Assembly (NCBI GenBank): GCA_921293015.1
Contig: OV121089.1
Coordinates: 38,054,520 to 38,118,519, forward strand
Length of the DNA stretch: 64,000 nt
Direction of reading: 5' to 3'
Source of the DNA: Phorcus lineatus
Lineage: Eukaryota; Mollusca; Gastropoda; Trochida; Trochidae
The translations under genes were made by a program, and so were the position numbers. Shown piece after piece: positions 1 through 13,360 of this stretch. The number at the start of each line of letters is the position of its first letter. Positions within the stretch are counted from its first letter, which is position 1. A model generated the notes under the pieces. The model was not told where the DNA came from. It did no database searches and saw nothing but the letters and a program-made list of their open reading frames with translations.

Positions 1-1140
1 TCAATTACAGAAGTAGTCAGATACAGAAGTAGTCAGATACAGAAGTAGTCAGATACAGAAGGCGTCAGATACAGTAGAAGTCAAATACGGAAGTAGTCAA
101 ATACAGAAGTAGTCAGCTACAGAAGTAGTCAGATATAGAAGGAGTCAGATACAGAAGTAGTCAGATATAGAAGGAGTCAGATACAGAAGTAGTCAGATAC
201 AGTAGAAGTCAAATACGGAAGTAGTCAAATACAGAAGTAGTCAGATACAGAAGTAGTCAGATATAGAAGGAGTCAGATACAGAAGTAGTCAGATACAGAA
301 GGAGTCAGATACAGAAGGAGTTAGATACAGAAATAGTCAGATACAGTAGTAGTCAAATACGGAAGTAGTCAGATACAGAAGGAGTCAGATACAGAAGTAG
401 TCAGATACAGTAGTAGTCAAATACGGAAGTAGTCAGATACAGAAGTAGTCAGATACAGAAGGAGTCAATTACAGTAGTAGTCAAATACGGAAGTAGTCAC
501 ATACAGGAGTCAGATACAGAAGTATTCAGATATAGAAGGAGTCAGATACAGGAGTAGTCAGATACAGAAGTAGTCAAATACGGAAGTAGTCAGATACAGA
601 AGTAGTCAGATACAGAAGTAGTCAGATATAGAAGGAGTCAGATACAGGAGTCAGATACAGAAGTAGTCAAATACGGAAGTAGTCAAATACAGAAGTAGTC
701 AGATATAGAAGTAGTTAGATACAGAAGTAGTCAGATACAGAAGGAGTCAGATACATTAGTAGTCAAATATAGAAGGAGTCAGATACAGGAGTAGTCAGAT
801 ACAGAAGTAGTCAAATACGGAAGTAGTCAGATACAGAAGTAGTCAGATACAGAAGTAGTCAGATACAGAAGTAGTCAGATATAGAAGGAGTCAGATACAG
901 GAGTCAGATACAGAAGTAGTCAGATACATTAGTAGTCAAATACAGAAGTAGTCAGATATAGAAGTAGTTAGATACAGAAGTAGTCAGATACAGAAATAGT
1001 CAGATACAGAAGGAGTCACATACAGTAGTAGTCAAATACGGAAGTAGTCAAATATAGAAGTAGTTAGATACAGAAGTAGTCAGATACAGAAATAGTGAAA
1101 TACAGAAAAGAGTTTTATACAGAAGTAGTCAAATACAGAT
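1..1140. repeat. 16-bp minisatellite with higher-order units
   Basis: The whole stretch is built from a purine-rich 16-bp unit of the form agtagtcagatacaga, with variants such as ggagtcagatacagaa, gtcaaatacggaagta and agatatagaagg. About 70 units are present and the array continues beyond the left edge of the window. A higher-order period is visible: the series starting near 541 (gatacaggagtag...) recurs near 778 with one extra 16-mer, and the series near 66-120 recurs near 190-245. Units decay after about 1080. Stop triplets (tag) occur in the unit, so it is not a coding repeat. The array is a tandem satellite, not a CRISPR, because there are no unique spacers. Confidence 0.97.
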
Positions 1141-1425
1141 GTGGAAGTCCAATAGTAGTGGTAGTAGTAGTGAGTGCTCATGAGAAATCGCAAGAGTCGG
1201 ATACAAGTTACATTGATGGCAATTAAATCGTGAGTTTGTGCGATAGCAGCGGATCCTAAACTGACTGATCGTGAGTTAATATTGCACTGTAAGTATGTAT
1301 CAGAAGCGGCAGCCGTGAGCTGGAGTACAGGGATTACGGCACTTATTGAAATTTAAAATCAAGATCACGGACGAATCGGTAGTTTATCTAGATTAATTTA
1401 TGTGACAGAAGTAGTTTTATAAACA

Positions 1426-2305
1426 TTATATACATAGAGAACAAAGTTAAGCACCCCCCTATTTTCAAAATTGCAAAATGCATCTGTGGAGAAAAACACG
1501 ACAATATGACTAATTGGATCCCCTTGACATAGAAACTAAAGTTTTTCGTGACTTTGTATCTTTAAAATCATCATACATGATGACATTTTGAGAACTTAAG
1601 ATAAAAAACGTAATGGTACTGATTTTTCACCCAAAATAACTATCGTCCGTTTGTCAAAAGTATGCGATGGATTCTGATGTTAGTTGTCATGAACAACAAT
1701 TTTGTTATAGGGTACAAATTTACACTTTAAAAAAACACGTATCCTTCACAATAAGGACATAATTGGGTTTTGAAATTTGATAAGAATTTTCGATAATTTT
1801 TAGAAAATGGCCATAACCAGACGATTTTGGAATAAAGGTGGTCTTCTTTCACTTTGACTCAGTAACCCTATACTTCTTTTTGCTTTATAGTCGTTGTTAC
1901 GGTTAAAACTGCCTCATTTAGTCCCTTTTTATGAATGGGTCATTTTCCAAAAAATGAGATTTTGGAGGTCCATACTGCTGTAACTAGTGACTTTTGCTTA
2001 AGAGATCCATAATAAAGTTTGATCAGTGGAATAGGAATAATTGGAATAATACACATTAAAACAAAACATATTGACTCTCTGATCATATTCACCTTTTGAT
2101 CTCAAAATTACCAATTTGTATAACTGCAATTATTCAAAATATCCGAAATGATATCTTAATGAAATTACGTTCTTAAATTACAAAATTATGATTCTATCAT
2201 ATCATACAATTACTTTTACTGCAATGTGGTCCTCTTTATTCTCAGACAAAACTTACTGGTGAAAAACTTGGGGGTGCTAAACTTTTTTCCTTATGTATAT
2301 ATAAT
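1426..2305. mobile_element. Non-autonomous DNA transposon with ~33-bp inverted ends
   Basis: The left end (tatatacatagagaacaaa, then gttaagcaccccc) and the reverse complement of the right end (tatatacataaggaaaaaag, then tttagcaccccc) match over about 33 bp with a few differences. The element is about 880 bp. The interior is AT-rich and has no ORF resembling a transposase, so it would have to be moved by an enzyme encoded elsewhere. No target duplication can be named with confidence because the termini are A/T repeats (tatata). The superfamily is not recognised. Confidence 0.6.
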
Positions 2306-4656
2306 TGTGTAGGATAAGGGTTGTTTCATTATCTTGATTTTGTCAGAAAAATAGTAGGATTTTAATTCATTTGCACGTCATCTGAAACAAAATAATCCGG
2401 ACAACAGTATTTGAAACTTTCAGCCCCTCATTATAAAACTGCTTTGATAAAGTAATGAAGAAAACTTAACGTAACTTCCCTTCAGTTGATGAATAATGCA
2501 GAATACAATTTCAGAAACATTCATACCTCACTAAGGAAAAACGTTTAAAATGAAATCCAGAAATTTAACATACCTTGTGCTCTAAATCAAGTTATGAGAG
2601 TAAGAAGATCAGACTTTATATTGATCTCATCATAAATTAAAGAAATACCGAATGTTTCAAACATTAAAAGGTAAAAGGCTTATGTCATACAACTTCATAA
2701 TATGGCAAAACCGTTTTCACCAAATATAAAATATTAGAACCTTACATTTTCTTGATCAATTGAAAGCAGTTTCCTGACCTCACGTCGGTTCTATGGCCTC
2801 GCTATTGAGATTGTTACACAACTGCTTGAAGACAGGCTAATAATACCTCCATCAATGACAATTATCGTGGAGTTGAAGAGAAGAGATTGGATTAAAAATA
2901 CGAAACGGAAAGAAATGCTCTTATTGAAATTGATGTGATTAAATAAACATTAAGATTGACTTAAACCGGAGGGAGGCAAAAACCAACCTCTCAATCTGAT
3001 TAAAAACAGACAAATCTTCATTGAATCGAGAAAACGTAAAAACATTTTAAAAACATTTTTTTCACTCTTAGCAAGCACTTTTAGTTTCAAGTTCTTTGTG
3101 ACTGCACGTTTAGCTGCAATGTGAGTTTCCGATGGTTCAACATAGAACTCGAAGAGAGAAGAGCGCCGTGGATGGCATTCTACTTGAACGAAGCCATGAC
3201 CACTTGAGTAGAAGAATTGCACGTCAGTGAATACAATGTCACAAGTTGAATAGCTCATATTGAAAACGGATCCTCAAAGCAGCGGATAATGTGGGCAAAA
3301 CGTTTGATTAGGGGGAATTAGACATATAAATCGAGGGAAAACAGTCTACAGTTGAAAGGACGACTTGTATAGGATTGTCGTTGGTTTCTTGAAGACTAAC
3401 CCAGGCGTGTCCGGAGTGAATAGATGGGAGTGTAATTACCCTTGGAGGGGCTTGAGAGGGTGGTACTGGCATGTTCGGTGTGAGTTAGTTGAAGATTAGA
3501 GGGGAATAAGAGAGGGTTAGTGCTGTGTTTAACACTATCCTGCTCCATCAGGACGTCCGGAGTGAAAAGTTTCATGACTAACGATACCGCTAACTTCATC
3601 CAATATGTCTCTAGTTGATGTTGACTGTAGTTTACGTCAGTGGCGGATTTGAATTCGGTATGTTTGTGCGTGCGTGCGGATGTGTGTATAGGGATGGGAA
3701 TTGTAACTGGGATCGTGGGATTCCAGCCCGAAGCTCCTCCTTTTTTAATATAAAAACGCAGCTGCTCGTGCAGGATCGACCACAAGCTTGAACTCATCCC
3801 CCGTCCCCATTTTAAAATGAGATGCACCATCGATGGTAATTAAGAACAGATACATGTAGGTAGATTCAGTTTTCATGGATTTAAAATTCGTATTTTAACA
3901 CACGTCACATTCCTAAGGTCACTTCAGATCTTTGAAAAATTAATACTTCTCCTGGACCGACGTTTCCGATAATATCGAGAAGCTGGCCTCCCATTTGTCG
4001 ATAAACCGTTCCAACCCTTGCTTAATCTATCTTGTACAAAATATATAAGTAAATATGTGGAGTTTTAGACACAAAACAAACGGAAAAATATAACTTGAAT
4101 AACCCATTTATCGAGAAACTGACCATTTCCTCTCTTGCCCATTCTCGTCAATCATAACATTAAGTTTACTTCTTTAACTTTGAACATTCATAATTTTATT
4201 ATTATATCAGTTTGAAAGATACTAATTAGATTTTGGAAAGATTCAGAACTTTTACTAATCGTATGCTAGGTGCAGTATGTCAACATGTATGCCTACCATT
4301 ATATCCATGTCTAAAATATACGTTAATAAATAGTCTAAGTAAGAAAGGGTTCATTGAAAGAAAATCACAGGTGTATTAAGATGTTATTTAAATCTAGTAA
4401 TAGTTTAACGATGAAGATCCTATTTGCTGGATTTAACAGAGGGAAACGGAAAGGAATTTTGTTTCGTTGAAACTTATTTTTTATCAAATTGCTTTGTGAA
4501 TGTTTAATATTTTATGGCACATTAGACTCTTATTACACAAAAACACAAAACAGCTATATCATTATCTACTAAATCGTTTTATCCGAATTGAACTGTATTG
4601 CATACGAAGGACATTTAACGCTTGAAATGAACTCGTATTCGTGGATAACCTATATA
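2306..4656. other. Intergenic, no supported gene
   Basis: AT-rich sequence. The largest reading frame here (3396-3830, minus strand, 144 codons) shows no recognisable domain, and its plus-strand counterpart contains a short internal repeat (gtccggagtgaa at about 3409 and 3554). A slightly GC-richer patch covers 3390-3800. Nothing else is supported. Confidence 0.5.
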
Positions 4657-4981
4657 CAGCTGCATGCCAAAAGTTTTATTATGTTGGTTATGTTGGTTTT
4701 AATCTCAGAGAGTCGATATGGAAAATTTCATTTGACTTTTTACGAAATCGAAATTTCGAAAAAGTGACCCCTTCTGTCTATATCAATATGCCAAAATTCG
4801 AATTTTTGCACAATGACAAATGCCAAAATGAGTTCAAGAATGGCTATTTCACACATGGACAGTGGATGATCCATTGTCAGTCTTGCTGAAGTTATTCTAT
4901 TGACGTTGAAACGAAACCAAGATTACATGATATTTGCACTACGATTCAGTGGTAAGTGAACAAACTTTCGGTATGCAGCTG
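4657..4981. mobile_element. TA-flanked MITE, short copy
   Basis: The left terminus cagctgcatgccaaaagttt and the reverse complement of the right terminus (cagctgcataccgaaagttt) form inverted repeats. They are flanked by TA at 4655-4656 and at 4982-4983, the usual target duplication of Tc1/mariner-type elements. The right half (about 4770-4975) is closely similar to 58155-58370 of the longer copy at 57811-58377. This copy, at 325 bp, is an internally deleted relative. There is no transposase. A reading frame on the plus strand (4641-4889) lies across the element and is not a gene. Confidence 0.8.
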
Positions 4982-4983
4982 TA

Positions 4984-7900
4984 GAACACAACTGACCAAT
5001 TGTGATTTAATTCCTTAGTTGAGTTAAACCACTAATAGATCTGTGGAGCATTTTGTATCTGTGCCATTACAACAGTGTCACGATGTAAGGATTTGTTGAC
5101 GTTAGCTCGCTCGTCATGCTCTAACTTTCAAAATTAGAAAGTCATGACTATATTTATCAGATTAGGCTTGTGATTGGAGAAATACCTCTGCATTGCATGC
5201 ACTGTTTGACCGGAAACTAAAGATAACATTCCTCACAATTTGTCAAACTTGTATCTGGGCATTTGAGCTGATGTGTCGTACTTAAATGAGATCTAGTCAT
5301 TCACTCAAATTTCGTAGTTTAAGAAGCGCTATTTTAGATCGCGATCGATTGCGAACGTTAGAACTTACGAACCCCAATAGAGTTGCGTTCCTGGCGGAGA
5401 AGACGAATCGGATAGCTAAGTGCCTGACCGAGAATGCGCTTCCAAAACTCGGAACATCGCGAACGTTGTGCTAACGAATGATTCAACGTTGTGCGGAGTA
5501 ATTCCTGGGACAAAAGATTTAAGCTGAATGCCTGAGAACTTAAATTTGATTTAGCGGGGTATATAGATAAACTTAGCGAATTTTAGATCTTTCAGAATGA
5601 GATTGTGTTGTTTCTATCGGAGTAATCGGATATTATTATCCATGTGTCCGTCTGTCCGTTCATCCTAAAAAGGGTATATGTCTTAAGAAATCAATTGCTC
5701 CAACAATATTTTATTTGTAAATCTTTACACATTTCAAAGGCTTCTTCAGAAAGTAAAGCGTTATAAGAAGGGGGAGGGGTAATCAGAGCATTCTTGTCAT
5801 ATAGATCCTTTATTGCTGAGCGATGTATCCGATTTTAATTGAAATGTGATATGAGGTATATGTCATTAGGTTAGTTGTCTGATGGTAGTAAACAATATCT
5901 AATCAATATTTCAATCGTTACAAACTTAGGAGATGAGAAGGCGCATTTAGCACGTTTTTGTATGATACTCTGTGAGGGACAAAACAACCTTGTCTACAAG
6001 CGGTTCAGTTTTTGTATGTTTAATCACTTACGGTGTTTGTTGCTTTAGTTTAAAATCTCCTATTCAGAATCAGATACTCCATAAATGTGTATACTGGGTA
6101 AACTCAAAAAATACATGATAAGCATTTGTATATTGCCTGAGTTTCGGTTTTTACAAATATTTAATTTTCATAAATCGAAGCTCCATTATTTGTTCGTGTA
6201 TTTTTGATTCTGAAATAATATTGACTCATTCTTAATTGCAAATGCAAACTTCTTTCACTCCAATACAATGATGCAACTGTATCACTGCAATGGCCATTCT
6301 GTTATATAGTCCGAAAAGGTATCCATCAGTTTCGGAAAAAGAAATCGACCAAAGACAATTTCGAGGACCATATCTGACTTAAAACATTCATTTAAACATT
6401 ACTTTTATTTTACTTATTCAATGTGTTTACCACAAATTATTGGCAACCTATGAATAAACTATTGGAGGCTGGACATTAGTTGATATCTATTGGTTTTAAA
6501 AAACCTCTAGTTCAGCAGCTGCAGCTTTTCCCCTTCATTTTTATTGAATACATGTAAATATCATTTTTCTTAAGGTCACAAGTCTTATGCAGTTCTATTT
6601 GACCTTTTTTTGAATATATATATCTCAATGTTGAACATTTGATTAGAGCCTTTGTGGGTATTATTCCTCCGAAATAGCTCGGAGTCAGGAAATTGGGGTA
6701 TGCTACGCTATATCCTTACCGTGTCAAGAAGAGAGGTATAAATATAAATATATATATCTCAACTGATGCAACTAATGATGCTTCAAAATGCGGAACATTT
6801 CATTTGTTAACGAATATATTTATTCAGCACTGATATGTCATGATTTTGTCATTAAAAATTGATAATAAACAAAGTAAGCAAATTGAGGAGAATGTCTTAG
6901 GAGCCTAATAGTAAATACATAATAGAATAAATCAGTGTTACTAAACAGGAAAATCATCATCATTTGATTGACGGAGATATGGAAGTTTTGTACAAAAATC
7001 ATTTTAATCGAACCGATTTAACCTGAGCAAATCCGAGGAACATTATGAAAGTTTTAATGTTAATAAACTACATCTTAAACGTCATTTAAACTACGAACAG
7101 CGAAACTGTTGTCTTACATTTTACAATTTTATAACGACATTAAAACTAAATGTCATCTGCAAAGTCAACCAAATATATCGTACATTTAGAAATTCATTGC
7201 GTTTTCTATGTTTAAAACCCACAACGCGCCAAAAATTTGGCAGCAAGAGACAGATAAACTTTAAAATCCTGTTTATATAAGTTAAAAAAAAAAGTCAACA
7301 ATACTTAAGTAGTTTAATCTTATTAACATGATTTGTTTCGTCATAAGTTATTATTTCAACGTTTTACCAAATCAATCTGTAATGTTTAAAAAAAAAATTA
7401 AAAACAATCATGTTACAATCTATCCGAAAACGGCATTATCTAACATGTAGCTTATCAGTGCTTCAGTGATTTTTAGATTTTATTCTCGAAGTCATTTCTC
7501 TTTAAGACAAAGTGGTTTTACAAATTGGTGTCATTCTATCAAAAGGTTAAAATTGCCATTTCATTGAAAGACATTTGAAGCTAAATCTGTATACGTAAAT
7601 AAGTATCCAGCGAAATCGTTTTCAAGGGGTATGACGTTTTCTATTCTCCCATTTACACCTCTCCAACATAAACATTTTTGTTTATATCAGTATATAAATC
7701 AAGCTTCGTACCACAGCCCATGATTCATTTAAGTCGTTCTGATAACAATATCATCATATCAAGCTGCTTCGGAAAAAACAGTACGTTCTTTTTAAAATAA
7801 CATTTTCGGGAAACGATATTCTTAAAACCATTTCTGTTAAACATACGTTCATCAATACGTTCAATATTTTATAGTCCATTTGAACACGTTTGAGCGAAAC

Positions 7901-8397
7901 ATTGCTTTAGATTTGACAATTTGACGAAGAACAGCGGTAATTCATTCAAGGAGATAAATGCTGATATAACTCTTTCTTTAAATATCCATGACCAGGATTG
8001 CTAATGTACGCTTTGAATTACCACCACGTTTATATCGAATTTTGTTTTCATCAGGTAAGTTCAGATTCGTTTTCATTTGATTAATTTCAAAATTTGTCAA
8101 ACAATCCCAATTCTTTATCAAAAACTTCGCTCGTTTAAGAATAAATATATCATATTCATTTAGTATCTTTTAAAGGGCATCAACGCTCATCGGCTTGAAT
8201 GAGATAATTAAATGCTGAAATAAATACGGTTAAATTTGAACCTGATGAACATGACACAGTATCTTGAGCTACTTGCATTGAACTAGTTTTGAAAAGGTTG
8301 AATATATTATTATAACCTCAACATTTATCCCCAGATACATGGTAACACTAACAACTTTGTATCTTATGTATGCTTTATAATGGTTATTACTGTTACA
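4984..8397. other. Intergenic, with a small CpG-rich patch at 5290-5510
   Basis: Mostly AT-rich sequence without recognisable genes. The patch at about 5290-5510 is richer in CpG than its surroundings (aagcgc, gatcgcgatcgattgcg, aacgttagaac, aacgttgtgc twice) and holds a 62-codon frame (5286-5474, plus) that resembles nothing known. It may be a regulatory or old transposon fragment. A gtccgtctgtccgttc motif at about 5646-5661 recalls the (GTCC)n element at the right end of the window but is too short to assign. Confidence 0.35.
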
Positions 8398-9816
8398 TAT
8401 ACTCACGTCCATAAGAAACTTGACCCCTGATTTTTTACGTAAAAGAAAATTTACTAACTTTAATAATTTAAATAGGTATCTCCTGAGTTCGCCAGTGTTC
8501 ATGGACCCGCTTTATGCGTTGCAGAAACGCAACATTTATCAATTAGGCTTCACGTGGAAGGTTCTGTAAAAATCGAATTGTCCTCACTGTCATTTGAAAA
8601 CCGAAAAAAGAATGCCGGGAACTACAGCAGAACAACGCGAACGGGCCATAGGAATGATCAACATGAGAGCTTCAAGGGGTCATGTTCCCAGAACCCTAGT
8701 TGCTCCACCAAAGCGGTAACCAACGTGATAGATCGGTTCCAACAGACTGGTCAGACAAGAGACAGGCCCAGATCAGGGAGACCCCGCATCACAACCCCTC
8801 ACCTACGTAACCGCTTCCTGACGGCAACATAAACGGCAACTGCGTTGGGTCGCCGTCTAAGCCGACATACAGTTGCACGACGTCTCCGTTCCTACGATAT
8901 TGGGAACTAGAGACCCTGACACCAAGACATCGGCAAGAGAGACTACGTTAGGCACGTCAAGTACGACGCTGGCAAATACGTGACTGGCAAAGGGTGATCT
9001 TTTCCGATGAGAGTAGGTTGTGCTTATTCAATAATGATGTGAGGATCCGAGTTTCACGATGACAAGGGGAGCGCCATGTTGCATCCAGGAGCTTGAGCCT
9101 TTTGGTGGAGAGAATGTGATGATCTTGGATGGGATTCTAGCCGACAGAACTACTGATCTCGTTTTGCTTGACGAGACAATGGCCGGTCAACGTTACATTG
9201 ACCAAGTCTTATCCCCTTTCTACGGCAGCAACACCAGGGAACTTTTTATCAACACGATAACGCAAGGCCTCATGTTGCTAGAGTGGTGCATGACTTTTTG
9301 AATAGACACAATATCAGTGTACTGCCCTGACCCCCACGATCCCCTGATTTGTCCCCGATAGAACACCTGTGGGACCACCTCGATCGGCGTATTAGACAAC
9401 GTCAGCCGTCTCCACTTACTCGTCACCAGTTAATTCAAACTCTGTGGGAGAAGTGGCAAACAATCCCCAATGCCGTCATCAGGCGCCTGACGTCATAAAT
9501 GCGTAGACGTGTGTACGCTTGTATTCAGACACAAGGAGGACATACTCGTTATTGACATTTAAGTATGACCGCTCCAGAACTCTTATGGAACTGAAATGTC
9601 TACATGCTTTGGTTTTGTAAATTGCAATATTTACCCCTCCTGTAAATAATACGCCATTGCCTTTAACTATACAAAATAAAGTTAATGAACTTTGGTATTT
9701 TGCTTGTCAATGGATTTATCTTTGTAAATCAAAAAGATTAATTGGTAAAATTGATCATATTCCGCCCACAATCAATATTTTCTCAGGGATTAAGTTTCTT
9801 GTGGACATGAGTATAT
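8398..9816 (+). mobile_element. Tc1-type DNA transposon, full length, inactive
   Basis: The ends form inverted repeats of about 30 bp: left ctcacgtccataagaaactt from 8402, and the right end read in reverse, ctcatgtccacaagaaactt, up to 9812. Both are embedded in the palindromic flank atata, giving a TA-type target site. The length of about 1.42 kb and the single transposase remnant inside (8612-9498) fit the Tc1 family of Tc1/mariner. The two ends differ at several positions and the gene is broken, so the insertion is old. It is most likely a fossil. Confidence 0.88.
8612..9498 (+). pseudogene. Tc1-family transposase pseudogene (DD34E)
   Basis: The enzyme would bind the element's inverted ends and cut and paste the element. 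Remnants appear in order. An N-terminal helix-turn-helix starts at ATG 8612 (MPGTTAEQRERAIGM), shifts frame near 8705 and continues as AVTNVIDRFQQTGQ plus the linker RSGRPRITTP. Then VIFSDESRLCLF carries the first catalytic Asp (codon 9006-9008), QHDNARPHVARV the second Asp (codon 9256-9258), and SPDLSPIEHLWD the catalytic Glu (codon 9361-9363). Exactly 34 residues separate the last two, the Tc1 signature. Damage includes at least two frame changes, stops near 8830 and 8910, and a TGA where the conserved Trp of the LPWPP-type motif is expected (about 9343). The remnant is about 295 codons against roughly 340 in intact relatives. It ends at TAA 9496-9498. Confidence 0.9.
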
Positions 9817-10589
9817 TTCATGTTTCTGTAACATGTTGTATTCAAAATAGCCCAAGAATTTCAATTCCACCTACATCGGGTCATCACAATAACAATTGGA
9901 AAACTTTCCTTTGTTTGGATAGATTTGAAATAAGAGATCGATTATGAAAACAACTAAGACACTCATCTTTATGATAGTTTTACTATCAAACAAATGGGTA
10001 AATTACTACAAGTGTGCAACATTTGGTGAAAAATATGAAACCAGAAACGCACTGAAACTTGAAATTAAGGTTAGTAAAAAGTTCATGACAGGACAAAGAC
10101 ATCGAAGCCTTGGGAAATAATGTATCATTCCAAATTCTCTTGAAAACCACAAATTTTCGTAATGTACACTGTTCAAATAAACAAACGCAGTGGTTCCGAT
10201 TTTGCAAAACTTCAGCACAAGAACGCCACAGTATGATTTGTTATAGAATATGTTATCGCAAAATATGTCTTTGAGAATACATGTAAAGAAAACTGGACGC
10301 CGAAGCAAATGGTAATGATTACCATTAAAAGTTACCATCATTTCACCATTAGGTGGCAGAAATCGAAACGTCGCCGTAGTTGGAAGTCAAAATGTAGAGC
10401 TAAGGTCTCCCTCATTGTCTTGGTCATCAGAGCCTTTTTGCCTTTTGGGTCGCTGACCGTTTCCGTTTCAAATCGCAAAGTGCTACCACCAAAGCATGGA
10501 TCACTCAGGAGCGAAAGTATCTTGCCTTAGTCGCGGAGACTAGATAACACATCCCTGATTGGATAAAAATCCCGGTCAAAAAGTCAGAA

Positions 10590-10770
10590 ACCGTTGGCGG
10601 GATGTCGATATTCGTCGACGAAGGTCAGTAGTCACCAGGGTTCTAAGAGACTTCAAACTGCGCAATCGCCTGTCCTGATGTTGTAAAGTCTGGAACGGGA
10701 ATCTCAGGAATTGTCGATGAGTCTTCAGTGATGAATCACAAGTCGACAAGTCATACAAAGCACGGACTTT
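10590..10770 (+). pseudogene. Possible second Tc1/mariner transposase relic
   Basis: One plus-strand frame reads VVTRVLRDFKLRNRLS, then, after stops, VFSDESQVDKSYKA. The order and spacing resemble the second helix-turn-helix (TVxRxLxxxGLxxR) followed by the FSDES box that carries the first catalytic Asp of Tc1-like transposases. No second Asp or Glu motif and no inverted ends were found. The GC content of about 10360-10770 is higher than the flanks. The match is short and may be chance. Confidence 0.3.
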
Positions 10771-13149
10771 GGAACATCTGTACATTTTTAGACTAATGGA
10801 AACAAAAACATAAAAAACAAATGTTACTGTATAGTCTGCTATCTCTTCTTCTAATGACATGTGAATGTTCACCCTCTGACTATTGAAATTATATTTAGAG
10901 AAATAAAATCTTCGTCCAAAACTTTTTTGTTTCTTTTTTGAAAAGTGTGTTTCTCGTCTTTGTGTTTCTGTTACTAGATCAGACTAGTAATACTCATGTA
11001 GTTATTTAGAAAAAAACATACCAGAAACAATAACAATGGGTAAGAGGGGAGAATAAACTGCATAATTGATTACAAGGTTTTGCTTCACATGAACATGATC
11101 CTGAATAGTATCTCTCCATGTGAAAGGAATGCGTTTTATGACTCTATTGGAATCCAGGAAAGTCCCACTAACTGGAAATCTCTGGGAATTGTAAAATATC
11201 GATCGTGACAATTTGAAACTTTACGGTCATTTTTTTAACCTGCATTGTTTGAGATTATTATCTCTTTTGTTGGTTTCATCATTGCTATCATTACTGTTAC
11301 ATTATTACCTGATAAACGTGAGGATGAATAATTAATGAGATAATCAAGTTTCTTCAATTGCTTTAAAAACGTATAGCAAACTTTCAGTTTGAGATAAGTA
11401 CACTATTTATATTTGATGAGAAATCACTTAGACAATTACACTAAAAACTTGAGGCAAAAAGAGAATAATTCAGAAATGTATCATTCGACCTTAAAACCAG
11501 ATTTGTAGCTTACATAGTAAAGCTGCAATTCGGAGAGGCTGTTAAATACTAAAAAAACTTAGCTCTTTTATTTCAATACTGTAAGACCACAGGTCTATTG
11601 GTAAAAAAGACACCACAACGCTGCAGATATAAGAATTTGAAATAAAGCTCTACAGAAAAACCTTTTCTTTATATGACAACATTGTTCTTCTATGTTTTCA
11701 AAAGCATAAAAGAGATATTTGGAAGTATTCAAAGATATTTGCAAAAAATAGAATGACAAAAAAATATTGAATTTTATCTTAGTTCGAAAAAGATAGAAAT
11801 AAGACAACATATATTTTCGCCTTCAAACAATGTAGGCTCGGCATGAAAATGGTATTCTTTTTTCAATTTAAACAAGTTTTGAATTGGAATTTTAGATATC
11901 CAGCCAGATTTTTAAGATTGCAATTACATATGATGGAATGCCTCATTTAAATGCTTAAAACAGACGTCCAGTTCTTAACAATAAGTACATTTCATTTTCC
12001 ATACCACTTTGGCTATTTTTAAAAGCAGAATCACAATTACAGTTACAATAATTTTATTGTTAAAAGAAAAGGTCTTACAAATTCGCACGATCTTTGTGAA
12101 TGTGTAATCACATGTCTACTGATGTTTAAGTGAATTAATTCATTCTAGTTATCTTCAGATATTGTTTTAACCTATTCACAATGCTTTTTCAAAGCAAACA
12201 GATTAATCTTGTATTAAATTAATAAGCTCCTACAACAAAAGATGACAATTTCCAAAACATTTTATTTCTTCTTCATCTGATAATTTCTATCACGTTATAA
12301 AGCATTTCATTAATGTGGAAATTGCATGTCCATATTCATCACTGGGTCATAGGGGAATTGCAATGATGATATTGAATCGGATTATACATCGATTCCTGCT
12401 TGTATTCTCTCTATTTATGATGTTTTGTCACCATCTGAATGCATTGAAACAGCTTGTGATTTATTACGATTACATAGTAACATAAACATAACAAATTGGT
12501 ACTTTAAAAGGACTCATTTAAACTAGAGTACTTTATTCACGATTAGTTTTATTTCATAGTTCGTTCTTTACAATACGTTGCTTACTGCAGAAAGTAGATG
12601 GGAGCTTGGACAACGGATTTTTAGAAAAATGTATCACCTAAATAAGTGAATATAATTTTACAAATATTTATAATAAACAAGAAACTGAAAAGCAATCATG
12701 GATCATTCTATATGAACACTAAATAAAGACATATATGCTTTTATTGTCTTTTTTACTCCGTGAAAGGAAAATATATAGATAATGATTTTATTCTTCCTGA
12801 AACGGAAATCAGTGGTTTACATGTATTTAATACAGAAGTGTGAATGTCTTTATTTATAGTTTGTATACGTCTTTGCACTATCAATCTTAGCAAAATGCGT
12901 TACTTATCATAACTTAAATGTGTTCTATTAAAAAGCTTTTGAAAAAATGAGAAATGAAAAGATATCGTTTATATATTAAAAGATCTAAAATAAATTGAAT
13001 TTGCATGTGACAAGATTTCATATAAAACCACATCCACAAATCTTCAAAAAGAATATACATCAATGCGTACACACCCATGGGCGTTACTGACCTATCAACG
13101 GAATTAACAACTGATAAAATTTACAAAAGAAATACGTAGTTACTTTATC

Positions 13150-13360
13150 ATTGACAAATCGTTGAAACATGGCCCGAAGTACGATTTCACAGGTGTCCGC
13201 TTGTCGCATTTATACGGGAGGACGCGGTATGTTCGCCTTCACCGGAAATATAGTCACGTGACCGGGTATGTCAGGTCTCAAAGTATGTTCAAATACCGCT
13301 TTATTGGTCGTACTCGTATTAAGTCAGATAACTCGCGTACCTAGGCGTGATGTGACAAGA
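13150..13360. other. CpG-richer patch with CACGTG palindrome
   Basis: Within very AT-rich surroundings, this 210-bp patch is CpG-rich (cccgaagtacg, gggaggacgcgg, caccgg, actcgcgtacc) and contains TCACGTGA at about 13254-13261, an E-box palindrome. It also holds a 60-codon plus frame (13162-13344) without known similarity. It could be a promoter or enhancer, or a transposon fragment; neither can be decided here. Confidence 0.3.

Noticed and set aside
1-1140. CRISPR-like regular repeats
   Set aside because: Units are contiguous variants of a 16-mer without unique spacers or cas genes, in a eukaryotic context.
3396-3830. 144-codon minus-strand ORF, the longest in the first 50 kb
   Set aside because: No recognisable domain, biased toward His/Thr/Ser/Pro from simple sequence, no splice or promoter support, and no homologue elsewhere in the window.
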